DNA of 64,000 bases. It comes from CAZWDL01 sp964632995. GTDB lineage: Bacteria > Bacteroidota > Bacteroidia > Chitinophagales > Saprospiraceae. The translations under genes were made by a program, and so were the position numbers. Location of the stretch: assembly GCA_964632995.1 (NCBI GenBank), contig CAZWDL010000005.1, positions 1 through 64,000 on the forward strand, given 5' to 3'. The notes under the pieces are model-generated. The model saw only the letters and a program-made list of their open reading frames with translations, made no database searches and was not told where the DNA came from. Numbering within the stretch: the first letter of the stretch is position 1; each line of letters begins with the position of its first letter. Shown here in pieces: positions 1 through 9,155 of this stretch.

Positions 1-2
1 AC

Positions 3-1760
3 AACTGGCGCAGCGCCGCCAGCGGCAACCTCGGCGGCTGGTGCGTCAGCCGCTGCCTGCATTTCCTCAATGTACTGGTCGGCAGCGTCGGCGCCGTAGG
101 CGGCACCTCCCCCAATTCCTGGAATAAGTTCAAACCGAAATTCTTCGACCATCCGCCCGCCCAGAAATTCTGGAACGAGCTGCACTTTCCGAAGGAATAC
201 CCGCTGGCTTTCTTCGAAATGAGCTTCCTGCTGCCGCATTTCCTCAAGGAAAACCGCGGTAAGATGGATGTTTATTTCACACGCGTGTTCAACCCGGTAT
301 GGACCTATCCCGACGGCTTCAGCTGGATCGAAGCATTGACGGATGAAGATAAATTCGGCATGCATATCGCCCTGACGCCAACCTGGAACGAAACGGCTTA
401 CTTCGCCGATTATGTCCTGCCAATGGGCCTCGCCTCCGAGCGGCACGACCTCAACAGCTACGCTACGCACGCCGGCACCTGGATCGCTTTCCGCCAGCCT
501 GTACTGCGCGAAGCAGCACGCCGGATGGGCAAGGATTTTACCTTTACCTATGAGGTCAATCCCGGCGAAGTATGGGAAGAAGACGAGTTCTGGATCGAAC
601 TGTCCTGGCGTATCGACCCCGACGGCAGCCTCGGCATTAAGGAGCACTTCCTCTCGCCTTACCGGGAAGGGGAAAAGGTGAACATCGATGAGTACTACCG
701 GTACATCTTCGAAAACACCAAAGGCCTGCCCGAAGCAGCCGGGAAGGAAGGGCTGAACGCACTGGAATACATGAAAAAATACGGCGCCTTCGTCGTAGAA
801 GAAAGTGCTTACAACAAGCATCTCAAGGAATTGACGCCAGAGCAGCTGCAAGGCTCCGAGACAGACCCGGAAAGCGGCGTCATTACCAAAGACGGCAAGG
901 AAATCGGCGTAATGGTGAACGAAAAAGCCGTCGTCGGCTTCCCGACGCCTTCACGCAAAAACGAATTTTACAGCCAGACCATGGCCGATTGGGGCTGGCC
1001 TGAATACGCGACGCCGACCTATATCAAGAGCCATATCCACGAACAGGAGATGGATCGCGATAAGGGCGACTATCCGCTGGTGCCTACCTTCCGTCTGCCG
1101 ACCCTCATTCACTCACGCTCAGCCAATGCCAAGTGGTTGTACGAAATTTCCAACCGCAACCCCGTCTGGATACATCCTTCCGACGCCCGAAAGCTGGATG
1201 TCAAAACCGGAGACCTGCTGCGTATCAACACCGATATCGGCTACTTCGTGGATAAGGTGTGGGTTACCGAGGGTATGAAGCCCGGTATCGTGGCCTGCTC
1301 CCACCACCTGGGCCGTTGGCGCCGCCCGCAGGATGCCACGGGCAATCGCTGGGGCGTCAATACCGTGGCCATCGAGAATGACGGCAACGGAGGCTGGTCA
1401 ATGAAAACCATCGACGATATCCAGCCCTTCGAAAGTGACGATCCCGACAGCCAGCGTATCTTCTGGAGCGACGGTGGAGTACACCAGAATATCACGTTCC
1501 CGGTACATCCGGATCCCATCAGCGGTATGCACTGCTGGCACCAGAAAGTGCGCCTGGAAAAACCAGGCCCGAACGATAAATACGGTGATGTGTACGTCGA
1601 TACCAAAAAGTCATTCGAGGAGTACAAGAAGTGGTTGAAAATGACACGTCCCGCGCCGGGACCGAACGGCCTGCGTCGGCCGCTATGGTTCAAACGGCCG
1701 CTACGCCCGGCGGAGGAGACTTTCTACGTGAAGGAGGAAGTGCCGATGGAAGAAAAGTAA
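3..1760 (+). CDS. Molybdopterin oxidoreductase, C-terminal part (gene enters from left edge)
   Basis: The reading frame is open back to base 3, so the true start lies outside the window and an internal ATG at 219 is not the start. About 585 residues are visible. They resemble the catalytic subunit of complex iron-sulfur molybdoenzymes (DMSO reductase superfamily: polysulfide, thiosulfate, formate or nitrate-type enzymes). Recognisable parts are the substrate/cofactor domain with TWNETAYFADYVLPMG and, from about residue 360 of the visible part, a molydopterin dinucleotide-binding domain (NPVWIHPSDARKLDVKTGD, then GIVACSHHLGRWR). The N-terminal 4Fe-4S cysteines and the exact substrate cannot be judged because that part is missing. 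No electron-transfer subunit follows within the window; it would have to lie upstream. A 14-bp hairpin at 1882-1917 follows the gene. Family call is firm, substrate unknown. Confidence 0.85.
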   Translation, partial: NWRSAASGNLGGWCVSRCLHFLNVLVGSVGAVGGTSPNSWNKFKPKFFDHPPAQKFWNELHFPKEYPLAFFEMSFLLPHFLKENRGKMDVYFTRVFNPVWTYPDGFSWIEALTDEDKFGMHIALTPTWNETAYFADYVLPMGLASERHDLNSYATHAGTWIAFRQPVLREAARRMGKDFTFTYEVNPGEVWEEDEFWIELSWRIDPDGSLGIKEHFLSPYREGEKVNIDEYYRYIFENTKGLPEAAGKEGLNALEYMKKYGAFVVEESAYNKHLKELTPEQLQGSETDPESGVITKDGKEIGVMVNEKAVVGFPTPSRKNEFYSQTMADWGWPEYATPTYIKSHIHEQEMDRDKGDYPLVPTFRLPTLIHSRSANAKWLYEISNRNPVWIHPSDARKLDVKTGDLLRINTDIGYFVDKVWVTEGMKPGIVACSHHLGRWRRPQDATGNRWGVNTVAIENDGNGGWSMKTIDDIQPFESDDPDSQRIFWSDGGVHQNITFPVHPDPISGMHCWHQKVRLEKPGPNDKYGDVYVDTKKSFEEYKKWLKMTRPAPGPNGLRRPLWFKRPLRPAEETFYVKEEVPMEEK

Positions 1761-2183
1761 GCTGCCCTGGATAGATCAGGGAATGGTGAAATTACAGGAA
1801 TTCCACGGATTTGTTGTGCGCTGGATCACCGAGTATGTTCATCAAAAAGCTCACCTTTGGATTCTAATCCGGTGCCTAAGTACAGGGAAAAGGGACTTCA
1901 TTATCCCTTTTCCCTGTCTACATATTAATGACCCTGAAGTTGTCTGAAGCTTTCTGCTGCCGGCTAAAAACCCGGATTTTGGCGCCAATCGAAGCCAATT
2001 TTTCACTGCAAAGCAGCGCTAAGGTGTTAAAAATTGGCACAGAGTGGGGGCGAAAGACGCGTTTTGGAGCCCAGCAAGAAAACTTAAGACAACTTCCCTA
2101 TCCGGTTCTATTGGAATATCCGGAAAATTTAGATCATTTTTTGTAGATTCAGCATATAAGTCGAAGACCAATTCCAGTAAAAA
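1761..2183. other. Intergenic region with two stem-loops
   Basis: No convincing gene. It holds the hairpin at 1882-1917 and a second inverted repeat with 13-base arms at 1994-2006 and 2026-2038 (12 of 13 pair). A 72-codon open frame at 1928-2146 runs straight through the inverted repeat, has no family resemblance that I recognise and is not called. Confidence 0.5.
1882..1917 (+). terminator. Hairpin after molybdopterin oxidoreductase
   Basis: Perfect 14-bp stem (1882-1895 with 1904-1917) and an 8-base loop. The T-tract after it is poor, so it may be an RNA-stabilising hairpin rather than a strict intrinsic terminator. Confidence 0.45.
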
Positions 2184-4007
2184 GTGGCAAATAAGCATTC
2201 AGAAAAGTTAGCAAAGTATTTTCCCGTACTCAAATGGTGGCCCTATGTCAATAAGGAAACCCTGCGCGACGATTTTATCGCAGGGATTACCGGCGCCATT
2301 ATCGTTTTACCTCAAGGGGTCGCTTTTGCAATGATCGCGGGAATGCCCCCGGTTTACGGTTTGTACACAGCGATTATTGTCCCCATTATCGCGGCCTTAT
2401 TCGGTTCTTCGCGGCATCTCATTTCAGGCCCGACGACGGCTATTTCGCTGGTGGTATTTGCGGCTATCAGTAAGATGGCGGAGCCGGGATCCCAGGAATT
2501 CGTCCAACTGGCATTGGTGCTTACCTTTCTGGCCGGCGCCTTTCAGTTCGGACTGGGACTGGCGCGATTAGGGGTGTTGACGAATTTCGTTTCCCATACG
2601 GTGGTAGTGGCTTTTACCGCCGGCGCCGCTATTCTGATCATCACCAGCCAGATGAAACACGTCATGGGAATTGAGTTGGCAAGAGGAGAGGAGTTTATTA
2701 CTACCTGGCGCATGATCCTCAGCAAGGCGCCGGATGCGAACCCTTACGTGGTGATCGTGGGCCTGGGAACGCTGATCATTGCCATAGGAGCTAAGGCTTT
2801 AATGCCGAAGCTGCCCCACCTGCTCGTCGCAATGGTACTCGGCTCGGTGTTGGCCCAGTTTGTGGGGGGAGCGGCGAGCGGCATTAGTTTTGTCGGCGAA
2901 ATGCCGGCAAGTTTCCCGCCTTTTAAGATGCCTAATCTAACCACCGCCAATATTCGCGAACTGGCCACCAATGCGTTTGCCGTGGCCCTGCTCGGATTGA
3001 TAGAAGCGGTGGCTATCGCCAGGGCCATCGGCGCCAAGTCCAATCAGCGTATCGACGGTAACCAGGAGTTCGTCGGTCAGGGATTGTCCAATATCGTGGG
3101 AAGCTTTTTCTCCTGTTATGCCGGTTCCGGCTCTTTTACCCGCTCAGGGCTTAACTACGAAGCGGGCGCCAAGACGCCAATGTCGGCTATTTTTGCAGCA
3201 GTGCTGCTCCTCGGCTTCCTGCTGGTGGTGGCCCCGCTTGCTGCTTATCTGCCGATGCCCGCTATGGGAGGCATCATCCTGCTGGTCGGGTTCAACCTCA
3301 TCGATTTTGGGGAAATCAAAAATATTTTTAGGGTGAGCAAGCGGGAAATTACCGTACTGGCTACCACTTTTCTCGCTACCCTGTTCCTGGAACTGGAGTT
3401 TGCCATCTATATTGGCGTTTTTCTTTCGCTGATCTTTTACCTGCAACGTACCTCCCAGCCCCACATCGCCGTTATGGCCCCCGATCCGGATACGCCGAAC
3501 AATCACTTTGTCAATATCGCCCGGAAACCTTCGCTGAAACAATGCCCGGAAATCAAAATCGTCCGGATTGACGGTTCGCTTTATTACGGCGCTGTGGATC
3601 ACGTGGCTAGCTTCCTTAAGGAAATCAGTGAGGAGTGCTCCCAGCGCTATCTGCTGATCATCGCCAACGGTGTCAACTTTATCGACCTGACCGGTGCGGA
3701 ATTTATCGCTAAGGAAGCCAAGCGCTGGCGAAGGATGAACGGTGATATTTTCATCTCCGGCCTCAAACGCGTCGCACAGGATGTAATGGTCGACGGCGGC
3801 TACCGCCAGGAAATTGGAGAAGATCATTTTTTCTTTACAAAAAAGGAGGCTATCGCCGCCATCTACGAAAATTATATCGACCAGTCAGCCTGCGTTGCCT
3901 GTGAGGCCCGCCTCTTTAGCGAGTGCCGTGAGAAAGCCCGGCAGGCCGAAGCGCAGGAAAAAGGGAAGGCGGAAAGCAAAGAAAAAACGACAAAGCCCCG
4001 ATCTTAG
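2184..4007 (+). CDS. SulP family inorganic anion transporter with STAS domain
   Basis: 607 residues, normal SulP length. The N-terminal roughly 430 residues carry many hydrophobic segments, beginning with the typical DDFIAGITGAIIVLPQGVAF and including SGPTTAISLVVFAAIS and the conserved GQGLSNIVGSFFSCYAGSGS stretch (about residues 297-316). A STAS domain occupies about residues 450-560 (IVRIDGSLYYGAVDHV, then NFIDLTGAEFIAKEA). The family moves sulfate, bicarbonate or other anions across the inner membrane; which one is not visible. The tail adds CVACEARLFSEC and then a lysine/glutamate-rich end, which is unusual. The start is a GTG; no better in-frame ATG lies before the first membrane segment. 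A second SulP gene is at 15515. Confidence 0.9.
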   Translation: MANKHSEKLAKYFPVLKWWPYVNKETLRDDFIAGITGAIIVLPQGVAFAMIAGMPPVYGLYTAIIVPIIAALFGSSRHLISGPTTAISLVVFAAISKMAEPGSQEFVQLALVLTFLAGAFQFGLGLARLGVLTNFVSHTVVVAFTAGAAILIITSQMKHVMGIELARGEEFITTWRMILSKAPDANPYVVIVGLGTLIIAIGAKALMPKLPHLLVAMVLGSVLAQFVGGAASGISFVGEMPASFPPFKMPNLTTANIRELATNAFAVALLGLIEAVAIARAIGAKSNQRIDGNQEFVGQGLSNIVGSFFSCYAGSGSFTRSGLNYEAGAKTPMSAIFAAVLLLGFLLVVAPLAAYLPMPAMGGIILLVGFNLIDFGEIKNIFRVSKREITVLATTFLATLFLELEFAIYIGVFLSLIFYLQRTSQPHIAVMAPDPDTPNNHFVNIARKPSLKQCPEIKIVRIDGSLYYGAVDHVASFLKEISEECSQRYLLIIANGVNFIDLTGAEFIAKEAKRWRRMNGDIFISGLKRVAQDVMVDGGYRQEIGEDHFFFTKKEAIAAIYENYIDQSACVACEARLFSECREKARQAEAQEKGKAESKEKTTKPRS

Positions 4008-4026
4008 GAACCGGTCCTCAATACTC

Positions 4027-4079
4027 AACCCGGATTATTCAGGGCTTCGCAATAGACCGGCTCCTGGATAATCCGGGTT
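4027..4079. repeat. Palindrome with ACCCGGATTATTC / ATAATCCGGGT arms
   Basis: Imperfect inverted repeat just after the SulP stop codon. The arms AACCCGGATTATTCAG and TGGATAATCCGGGTT face each other across a GC-rich loop. The same arm sequence recurs at 19941-19985, 34364-34379 and 39199-39210, always between or at the ends of genes, so it is a dispersed element of this genome. It may serve as a transcription stop or an RNA end. Confidence 0.55.
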
Positions 4080-4302
4080 AAATGCTTTCCTGATACTCTT
4101 CTGTGACAAATGGCTTCAGAACACGGCATCTGTCAAAGCCGCCCGATAATGAAGACCCACCGTTCAATCAATCAGTCAGGCAACGACTCAAAGCTGCTGG
4201 TAATGGCGTGTGGAAGACTTTACCTTTGGTTCAAATGTTGATTGCTGTCCCCTTAGGCATTTTTACTCTTTTTTGTAGGACAATTTTAAAACCAATTGAA
4301 CC

Positions 4303-6009
4303 ATGAAGGTATCATTCATCACCCTGTTTTCGTTAATTTTTCTTTTCGCCTGCCAGACGCAGCCCGAAAAGAAAGATCAGATCGTCCGAACGTCTATGTG
4401 TGCGCCGCGCGGAATAGACGCCCTGGCGGAGCTCGACCGGCCGGTGCCCCTCTTTGAAGGGCTGGGCGCTGACCATTTTTCCATTACCACCAAATCGAAA
4501 AAGGCGCAGGCTTATTTCAACCAGGGCTTTCAGCTCACGGTAGCCTTTAACCACATGGAAGCCATTCGCTCTTTCAAGCAAGCTTTGAAGCAGGATCCGG
4601 ACTGTGCCATGGCGCACTGGGGCATCGCTTTTGCGTTGGGCCCCAACTACAATGCCGCCTTTGACCCGGCTGTTCTGGAGATCGTCAATAATTCGCTGGA
4701 AGCGGCGCGCCGCTACATGGGGGACTGCACGGCGAAAGAGCAAGATTTGATCAAGGCCCTGTCGGCCCGCTACCCTTCGGAAGTCGATGAGCAACAGGTG
4801 GCTTATGAAGAGGCCTACGCCCAAAAACTGCGCCGTCTGGCCGAAAAATATCCGGCCGACGATGACATGCATGCACTTTTGGCGGAAGCCCTGATGAACC
4901 TGCACCCCTGGGATCTGTGGAAAAAAGACGGCCGGCCACAACCCTGGACTCCGGAAATACTGAGTATCCTGGAAGGCATCCTGGAGCGAAATCCGGAGCA
5001 CATTGCAAGCATCCACCTCTATATCCACGCTACGGAAGCTTCCTACACTCCCGAATTGGCTAAACCCTGGGCTGCTAAATTGCCAAAGCTGGCTCCCGGC
5101 GCCGGGCATCTGGTGCACATGCCTTCACATACCTTCCTCCGCACCGGCGATTATCACGATGGCGTACTCGCCAATGCCCAGGCGGTTGAGGTCGACAGCA
5201 TCTATACCAGCGCTTGTCATGCGGCAGGTGTTTATCCCTTGGCTTACTATCCTCACAATTTTCACTTCCTGACCGCCTGTGCCGCCTTCGAAGGCAACAG
5301 CCGCATCGCCATCGATGCTTCCCGGCGGATGAGGGAAAAGCTGGATACCCTGGCCATGCGCCAGCCTGGCTACGAAACCATTCAACACTATTACTCGATC
5401 CCCCTTTATGTGCTGGCGAAATTTGTCCGCTGGGATGACATTCTCGCTACGCCGCGACCCGCCCGCGATTTGCTCTATCCTACCGCCATCTGGCGCTACG
5501 CCCGGGGAATGGCCTTTACCGGAAAAGGGCAAACGCCGGAAGCAGAACGGGAATTGAAAAACCTGCAATTGCTACAGCAGGATGAAGCTATCCGCAACCT
5601 CACCATTTGGGAAATCAATACTGTTGGAGAGTTACTGGATATTGCCGCGTATGTACTGGAAGGTGAAATTGCCGCTTCGAAGGAAGACTTCGACAAGGCT
5701 CTGTCCCTGCTGGAAGCTGCAGTGGCCATTGAAGACAACCTGAACTACAACGAACCGCCCGATTGGTTCTTCTCCGTGCGCCATCACCTCGGGCCGGTAC
5801 TCATGCAGATGGGCGAATACACCAAAGCCGAAAGCGTGTACCGCCGTGACCTGGAGCTCTTTCCAAAAACGGGCTATGCGCTGAATGGCTTGTATCAGGC
5901 CCTCATCAAACAGGGACAAACTGAAGAAGCACAGGATATCCGGCGCCGCTTCGACCGCGCCTGGCAACACGCCGACGTAAGCCTCGAGGGGGCGCGGGTG
6001 CAAATGTAG
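4303..6009 (+). CDS. Tetratricopeptide-repeat lipoprotein
   Basis: 568 residues. The N-terminus is a lipoprotein signal ending in LFLFAC (Cys17), so the mature protein should be lipid-anchored in the envelope. The start of the mature part has FSITTKSKKAQAYFNQGFQL, and TPR-like helices follow (FNHMEAIRSFKQALKQDPDC, then AHWGIAFALGPNYN), a combination common in large uncharacterised bacterial TPR proteins. Further TPR units lie near the C-terminus (MGEYTKAESVYRRDLELFPK). No enzyme motif was recognised; the role is probably protein-protein interaction. A strong terminator at 6078-6119 ends the transcription unit. Fold is sure, function unknown. Confidence 0.85.
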   Translation: MKVSFITLFSLIFLFACQTQPEKKDQIVRTSMCAPRGIDALAELDRPVPLFEGLGADHFSITTKSKKAQAYFNQGFQLTVAFNHMEAIRSFKQALKQDPDCAMAHWGIAFALGPNYNAAFDPAVLEIVNNSLEAARRYMGDCTAKEQDLIKALSARYPSEVDEQQVAYEEAYAQKLRRLAEKYPADDDMHALLAEALMNLHPWDLWKKDGRPQPWTPEILSILEGILERNPEHIASIHLYIHATEASYTPELAKPWAAKLPKLAPGAGHLVHMPSHTFLRTGDYHDGVLANAQAVEVDSIYTSACHAAGVYPLAYYPHNFHFLTACAAFEGNSRIAIDASRRMREKLDTLAMRQPGYETIQHYYSIPLYVLAKFVRWDDILATPRPARDLLYPTAIWRYARGMAFTGKGQTPEAERELKNLQLLQQDEAIRNLTIWEINTVGELLDIAAYVLEGEIAASKEDFDKALSLLEAAVAIEDNLNYNEPPDWFFSVRHHLGPVLMQMGEYTKAESVYRRDLELFPKTGYALNGLYQALIKQGQTEEAQDIRRRFDRAWQHADVSLEGARVQM

Positions 6010-6077
6010 CCTGCGTTCACCCCGGAGGGAAGGCGAGGGCTGGAATACGGGAAGGTTAAAAAAATGACGCCTTTTGA

Positions 6078-6119
6078 AAAAGAGCAAGGACTTTCTGACC
6101 AGAAAGTCCTTGCTCTTTT
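6078..6119 (+). terminator. Intrinsic terminator after TPR lipoprotein
   Basis: 19-bp perfect stem (6078-6096 with 6101-6119), 4-base loop GACC, and a TTTTGTTGTTTTG tail. This is one of the strongest terminators in the window. Confidence 0.85.
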
Positions 6120-6141
6120 GTTGTTTTGTATCCACAGCCCC

Positions 6142-6189
6142 TAAGCGACGAGCGTTAATAAGTGTTGGTTGTTAATTGCTCGCCGCTAA
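6142..6189. repeat. Dispersed palindrome (AGCGACGAGC ... GCTCGCCGCT), full copy
   Basis: Inverted repeat with arms at about 6144-6159 and 6172-6187. A second full copy lies at 17296-17330, and one-arm copies at 10841-10860 and 9157-9174. The repeated core on one strand is AGCGGCGAGCAATTAA. All copies are intergenic or at a gene end. Confidence 0.6.
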
Positions 6190-6357
6190 ACATACCGCCT
6201 TTAGAAAGCATTGCTTAAAGAGTAGGTGACCATTACCGCGGGAAGCCTAATCCGGGCTCACACTTCCGGTATCTGCCGGTGGGAGGGGCGCCGCTAAAAT
6301 GGAATACTCTTCTTCAAAAACCTGGAGATAAAGGGGGTACGAGATAAACTAATTCAT

Positions 6358-7308
6358 ATGCTAAGCTGCTTTTACAAATCGGAGGGTAAGGTCACTAGTA
6401 CGACCGAGATGGAGGCGCTGCCGGAAATCGACCGGCAGGCAGTCGTTTGGCTCGACTTGTACAACCCTACCGAAGAGGAGCGCGAGCGGGTGGAAAAACT
6501 GTTCTCGGTAGAGCTGTTTACCCGGCAGGAGGCCGAGGAAATTGAAAGCAGTTCCCGTTATTTTGAAAACGAGGAGGAAATCAACGCCAACCTCAGCTAC
6601 ATCTACCGGCACGGCGAGCGTTACGCCACCGACCCTGTGTCCTTCATTTTAAAAGATAATTTTCTGATCACTCAACGCACCATACCACTGCGGTCTTTCG
6701 AAGAAGTAAAGCGCTATGTGCGTTACAGCCGTAAGCCGCAGTTGAACGGGTACCATATTTTCCTTTCCCTCTTCGAAACCCGTATCGATGTCGAGGCGGA
6801 TTTTCTGGAGGATCTGTCCAAGAAAATTTACGCAGCAGGTAAAAACCTGGCGCTGGACCGGGAACTGGAGGAACAGGTGCTGATCCGCATCTATAATTTT
6901 CAGGAGCTGACTATTTTGTTCCGCGAAACGACCAGCGAACTGAAGCGGCTGTTTTCTTCCATCCTGCGCAGCGAATATTTTCCAAAAGATGAATACGAGA
7001 AAATACGGGTGCTCATGAAAGATGCCGATTCCCTGCTCGGCCATACCGCCTTTAACTTCGAACGGCTGGAGTATCTGCAGAATACTTTTATCGGATTGAT
7101 CGATATGGAGCAGAACAAGATCATCAAGATTTTTACCGTGATGACGGTTGTGTTCATGCCGCCCACCCTTATTGCCTCTGCCTATGGAATGAACTTTGAC
7201 TTCATGCCGGAACTGGATTGGCGCTTTGGTTATCCCTTCGCTATTCTGCTTATGGTCTGTTCTTCGCTGATTACGCTTTTCATATTTAAGTGGAAACGTT
7301 GGTTGTAA
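6358..7308 (+). CDS. corA: CorA-type divalent cation (magnesium) channel
   Basis: 316 residues, the usual CorA length. The large N-terminal cytoplasmic part is acidic and helical. Two membrane segments sit at the C-terminus, the first ending in the signature YGMNF (about residue 277) followed by FDFMPELDW, the second being YPFAILLMVCSSLITLFIF with the basic end KWKRWL. The GMN motif forms the ion selectivity filter at the periplasmic mouth of the pentamer. The family passes Mg2+, and some members Co2+, Ni2+ or Zn2+, across the inner membrane. The gene converges on the CBS gene with only 10 bases between stops and no terminator between them. Confidence 0.93.
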   Translation: MLSCFYKSEGKVTSTTEMEALPEIDRQAVVWLDLYNPTEEERERVEKLFSVELFTRQEAEEIESSSRYFENEEEINANLSYIYRHGERYATDPVSFILKDNFLITQRTIPLRSFEEVKRYVRYSRKPQLNGYHIFLSLFETRIDVEADFLEDLSKKIYAAGKNLALDRELEEQVLIRIYNFQELTILFRETTSELKRLFSSILRSEYFPKDEYEKIRVLMKDADSLLGHTAFNFERLEYLQNTFIGLIDMEQNKIIKIFTVMTVVFMPPTLIASAYGMNFDFMPELDWRFGYPFAILLMVCSSLITLFIFKWKRWL

Positions 7309-7318
7309 CAGGCGGGGG

Positions 7319-7741
7319 TCAGCAATTTTCCAGCATGTACCGGATGACGTCGGTGGTGGTTACGATGCCGGCCAGTGCGTCGTCGTTGAGCACGGGAAGA
7401 GCGTGATAGTCTTCCCGGACAAAAATTTTGGCGACTTCCGCGATCGATTGACCGGCTTGAATGATTTTAGGGTTGCCGCTCATCACCTGCTCCACGTTTA
7501 GCATCTGATAAAGAGCGGTATCCACCGATTCTTCCTCTTCATATCCGTAGGCATCTACAAAACTTAATCGCAACAGGTCATTCAGGCTGATCATACCTAC
7601 CAGGCGCTCTCCTTTGACAACCGGCATGTGACGGATGTGTTTTTGTTTCATCAATTTTTCTGCTACCTTCAGTTTACTTCCGGCATCTACTGTGAGGACT
7701 TCCCGGGTCATGATGTCGGATACGAGTGCTTGGTTTTTCAT
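7319..7741 (-). CDS. Two-CBS-domain protein
   Basis: The start chosen is the ATG at 7741 (MKNQALVSDIM), giving 140 residues. The frame stays open upstream, but the extension reads as non-coding. The protein is nearly all CBS: domain 1 at about residues 8-57 (MTREVLTVDAGSKLKVAEKL, then RHMPVVKGERLVGMISLNDL) and domain 2 at about 81-137 (VMSGNPKIIQAGQSIAEVAK, then ALPVLNDDALAGIVTTTDV). CBS pairs bind adenine nucleotides and act as energy or ion-strength sensors. With no attached effector it may work in trans, and its neighbours are a cation channel and a putative transporter. The ligand cannot be told from sequence. Confidence 0.88.
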   Translation of the reverse strand: MKNQALVSDIMTREVLTVDAGSKLKVAEKLMKQKHIRHMPVVKGERLVGMISLNDLLRLSFVDAYGYEEEESVDTALYQMLNVEQVMSGNPKIIQAGQSIAEVAKIFVREDYHALPVLNDDALAGIVTTTDVIRYMLENC

Positions 7742-7932
7742 ATACTTTCGATTTAGGCATTTGCATGTACCTATCCAAAATGTTAAAAAAAGCGGGAAAA
7801 CCGAGTGATGGATATCAGAAGAGAGGGTGATTTTCGTCATAGGGGATACCCTTCCGGGCTTGGAGTAAGAAAATCTCACCTTCCTTATTTCTACTGAACG
7901 CACAAAGCGAATAAGCACTTAATAACCAAACT

Positions 7933-9132
7933 ATGAGCACCCTGATTTCACCGGGCGATACCTTTGCCATCCTTTCCGTTTTATTGCTGGCCGCTGCGGT
8001 GGGTATTGTGGGCGAGCGGCGCGGTTGGTTCGGCAAGGTTTCCGGTATTATCGTCACTATTGCCGCTACGGCGGTGTTGGTTACGGCCAATGTCATTCCC
8101 TCCGCTTCGAACCCGGATATTGAAGTTCCCTTGTATAACCTGGTCTTTACTTACGTCGTTCCCCTGGCTATTCCCTTGTTGCTTTTTAATGTGAACCTGA
8201 AAAGAATAATTCGTGAATCGGGCCGGCTGCTGGAAGCTTTTCTGGTCGGCGCCCTGGGTATAACTATTGGTGTAGCGGTTGCGACCTGGTTGGTGCCCTT
8301 AGGCGAAGAGACCTATAAACTGGCCGGCGTATACAGCGCCACTTACATCGGCGGCAGCGTGAACTTCATGGCGGTAGCTGATGCGCTGGATTTTTTGAAG
8401 AGTCCGCTCTTTCCCGCGGCCATCGCCATCGACAATGTTTTTACCAACTTCTTCCTCATGTTTCTTTTCTTTCTGCCCAACTGGAAAGGGATGAAGCAGT
8501 TTTTTCCTGAGGTGAACCGGGAAGCCGGCATCCCGGTAAGCAGAAGGCAGAAAAAAGAAGAACAGCCTGTTGGGGCGGCTACCGACGAATACGATATGGG
8601 CATGATGGAGCGGATAACGGTGGCGCTTTCTATTGCGGCCGTGATCTGTGCGGTTAGTGTCTGGATTTCCCCACACCTGGCCGCCTGGATGGGCACCGAT
8701 ATCAAACTCGATATTCTCATTATAACGATTCTGATCATTGTGGTCAGCAACCTGTTCCCTAAGCGGATGGCCGCGTTGGAGCCCATGGCCTTTCAGTTGG
8801 GCTTTTTCCTATTATTCGTCTTTTTGGCGGTCATTGGAGCGGCTTCCGATGTAAAAGAGATTATTGCGGCTTCTCCCCTCATTCTGCTATTCGTAACGAT
8901 TGCGTTGCTTATTCATCTGATTGTGCTCCTTCTTGGTTGCCGGCTATTGCGCATCAGCCTGGAGGAAGTTTCGATCGCTTCGGCGGCCAATGTGGGCGGC
9001 AGCACTGTATCGGCCCCGATGGCGGTGAGCTTCGATTTGAAGAAAGCCATTACACCCGCCATTCTGGTAGGGGTGCTGGGCAATGTCATCGGCACCTTTA
9101 TCGGGGTAGGCATTGGTGTGTTTTTAAGGTAG
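7933..9132 (+). CDS. DUF819 family membrane protein (YjcL-like)
   Basis: 399 residues with about ten hydrophobic segments. Features of the family are the N-terminal GDTFAILSVLLLAAAVGIVG, the glycine-rich GVYSATYIGGSVNFMAVADA, and a second Gly/Ser-rich element near the end (ASAANVGGSTVSAPMAVSF). The two similar GGS motifs suggest an inverted internal repeat as in secondary transporters, but the substrate is unproven. A charged cytoplasmic loop (about residues 195-225) splits the halves. The gene diverges from the CBS gene across about 190 bases and converges on prfC. Family assignment is good; function is inference. Confidence 0.85.
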   Translation: MSTLISPGDTFAILSVLLLAAAVGIVGERRGWFGKVSGIIVTIAATAVLVTANVIPSASNPDIEVPLYNLVFTYVVPLAIPLLLFNVNLKRIIRESGRLLEAFLVGALGITIGVAVATWLVPLGEETYKLAGVYSATYIGGSVNFMAVADALDFLKSPLFPAAIAIDNVFTNFFLMFLFFLPNWKGMKQFFPEVNREAGIPVSRRQKKEEQPVGAATDEYDMGMMERITVALSIAAVICAVSVWISPHLAAWMGTDIKLDILIITILIIVVSNLFPKRMAALEPMAFQLGFFLLFVFLAVIGAASDVKEIIAASPLILLFVTIALLIHLIVLLLGCRLLRISLEEVSIASAANVGGSTVSAPMAVSFDLKKAITPAILVGVLGNVIGTFIGVGIGVFLR

Positions 9133-9155
9133 CTGAACCCTTGCCGGCGGGGTGC

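Larger units (their letters stand above)
6010..6357. other. Intergenic region: terminator plus palindromic repeat
   Basis: Contains the terminator at 6078-6119 and the full copy of the AGCGACGAGC palindrome at 6142-6189. From 6190 to 6357, ahead of corA, I see nothing definite. Confidence 0.5.

Noticed and set aside
1928..2146. 72-codon open frame between the molybdopterin gene and SulP
   Set aside because: It runs through an inverted repeat, has no recognisable family motif, and no promoter or start signal supports it.
4103..4306. 67-codon frame with a hydrophobic stretch overlapping the TPR gene start by 4 bp
   Set aside because: GTG start, low-complexity N-terminus and no homologous feature; the overlap with the ATG at 4303 can be chance in this spacer.
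7742..7918. N-terminal extension of the CBS protein
   Set aside because: The translation is not protein-like, and the CBS domain begins within 8 residues of the ATG at 7741, as in other stand-alone CBS proteins.
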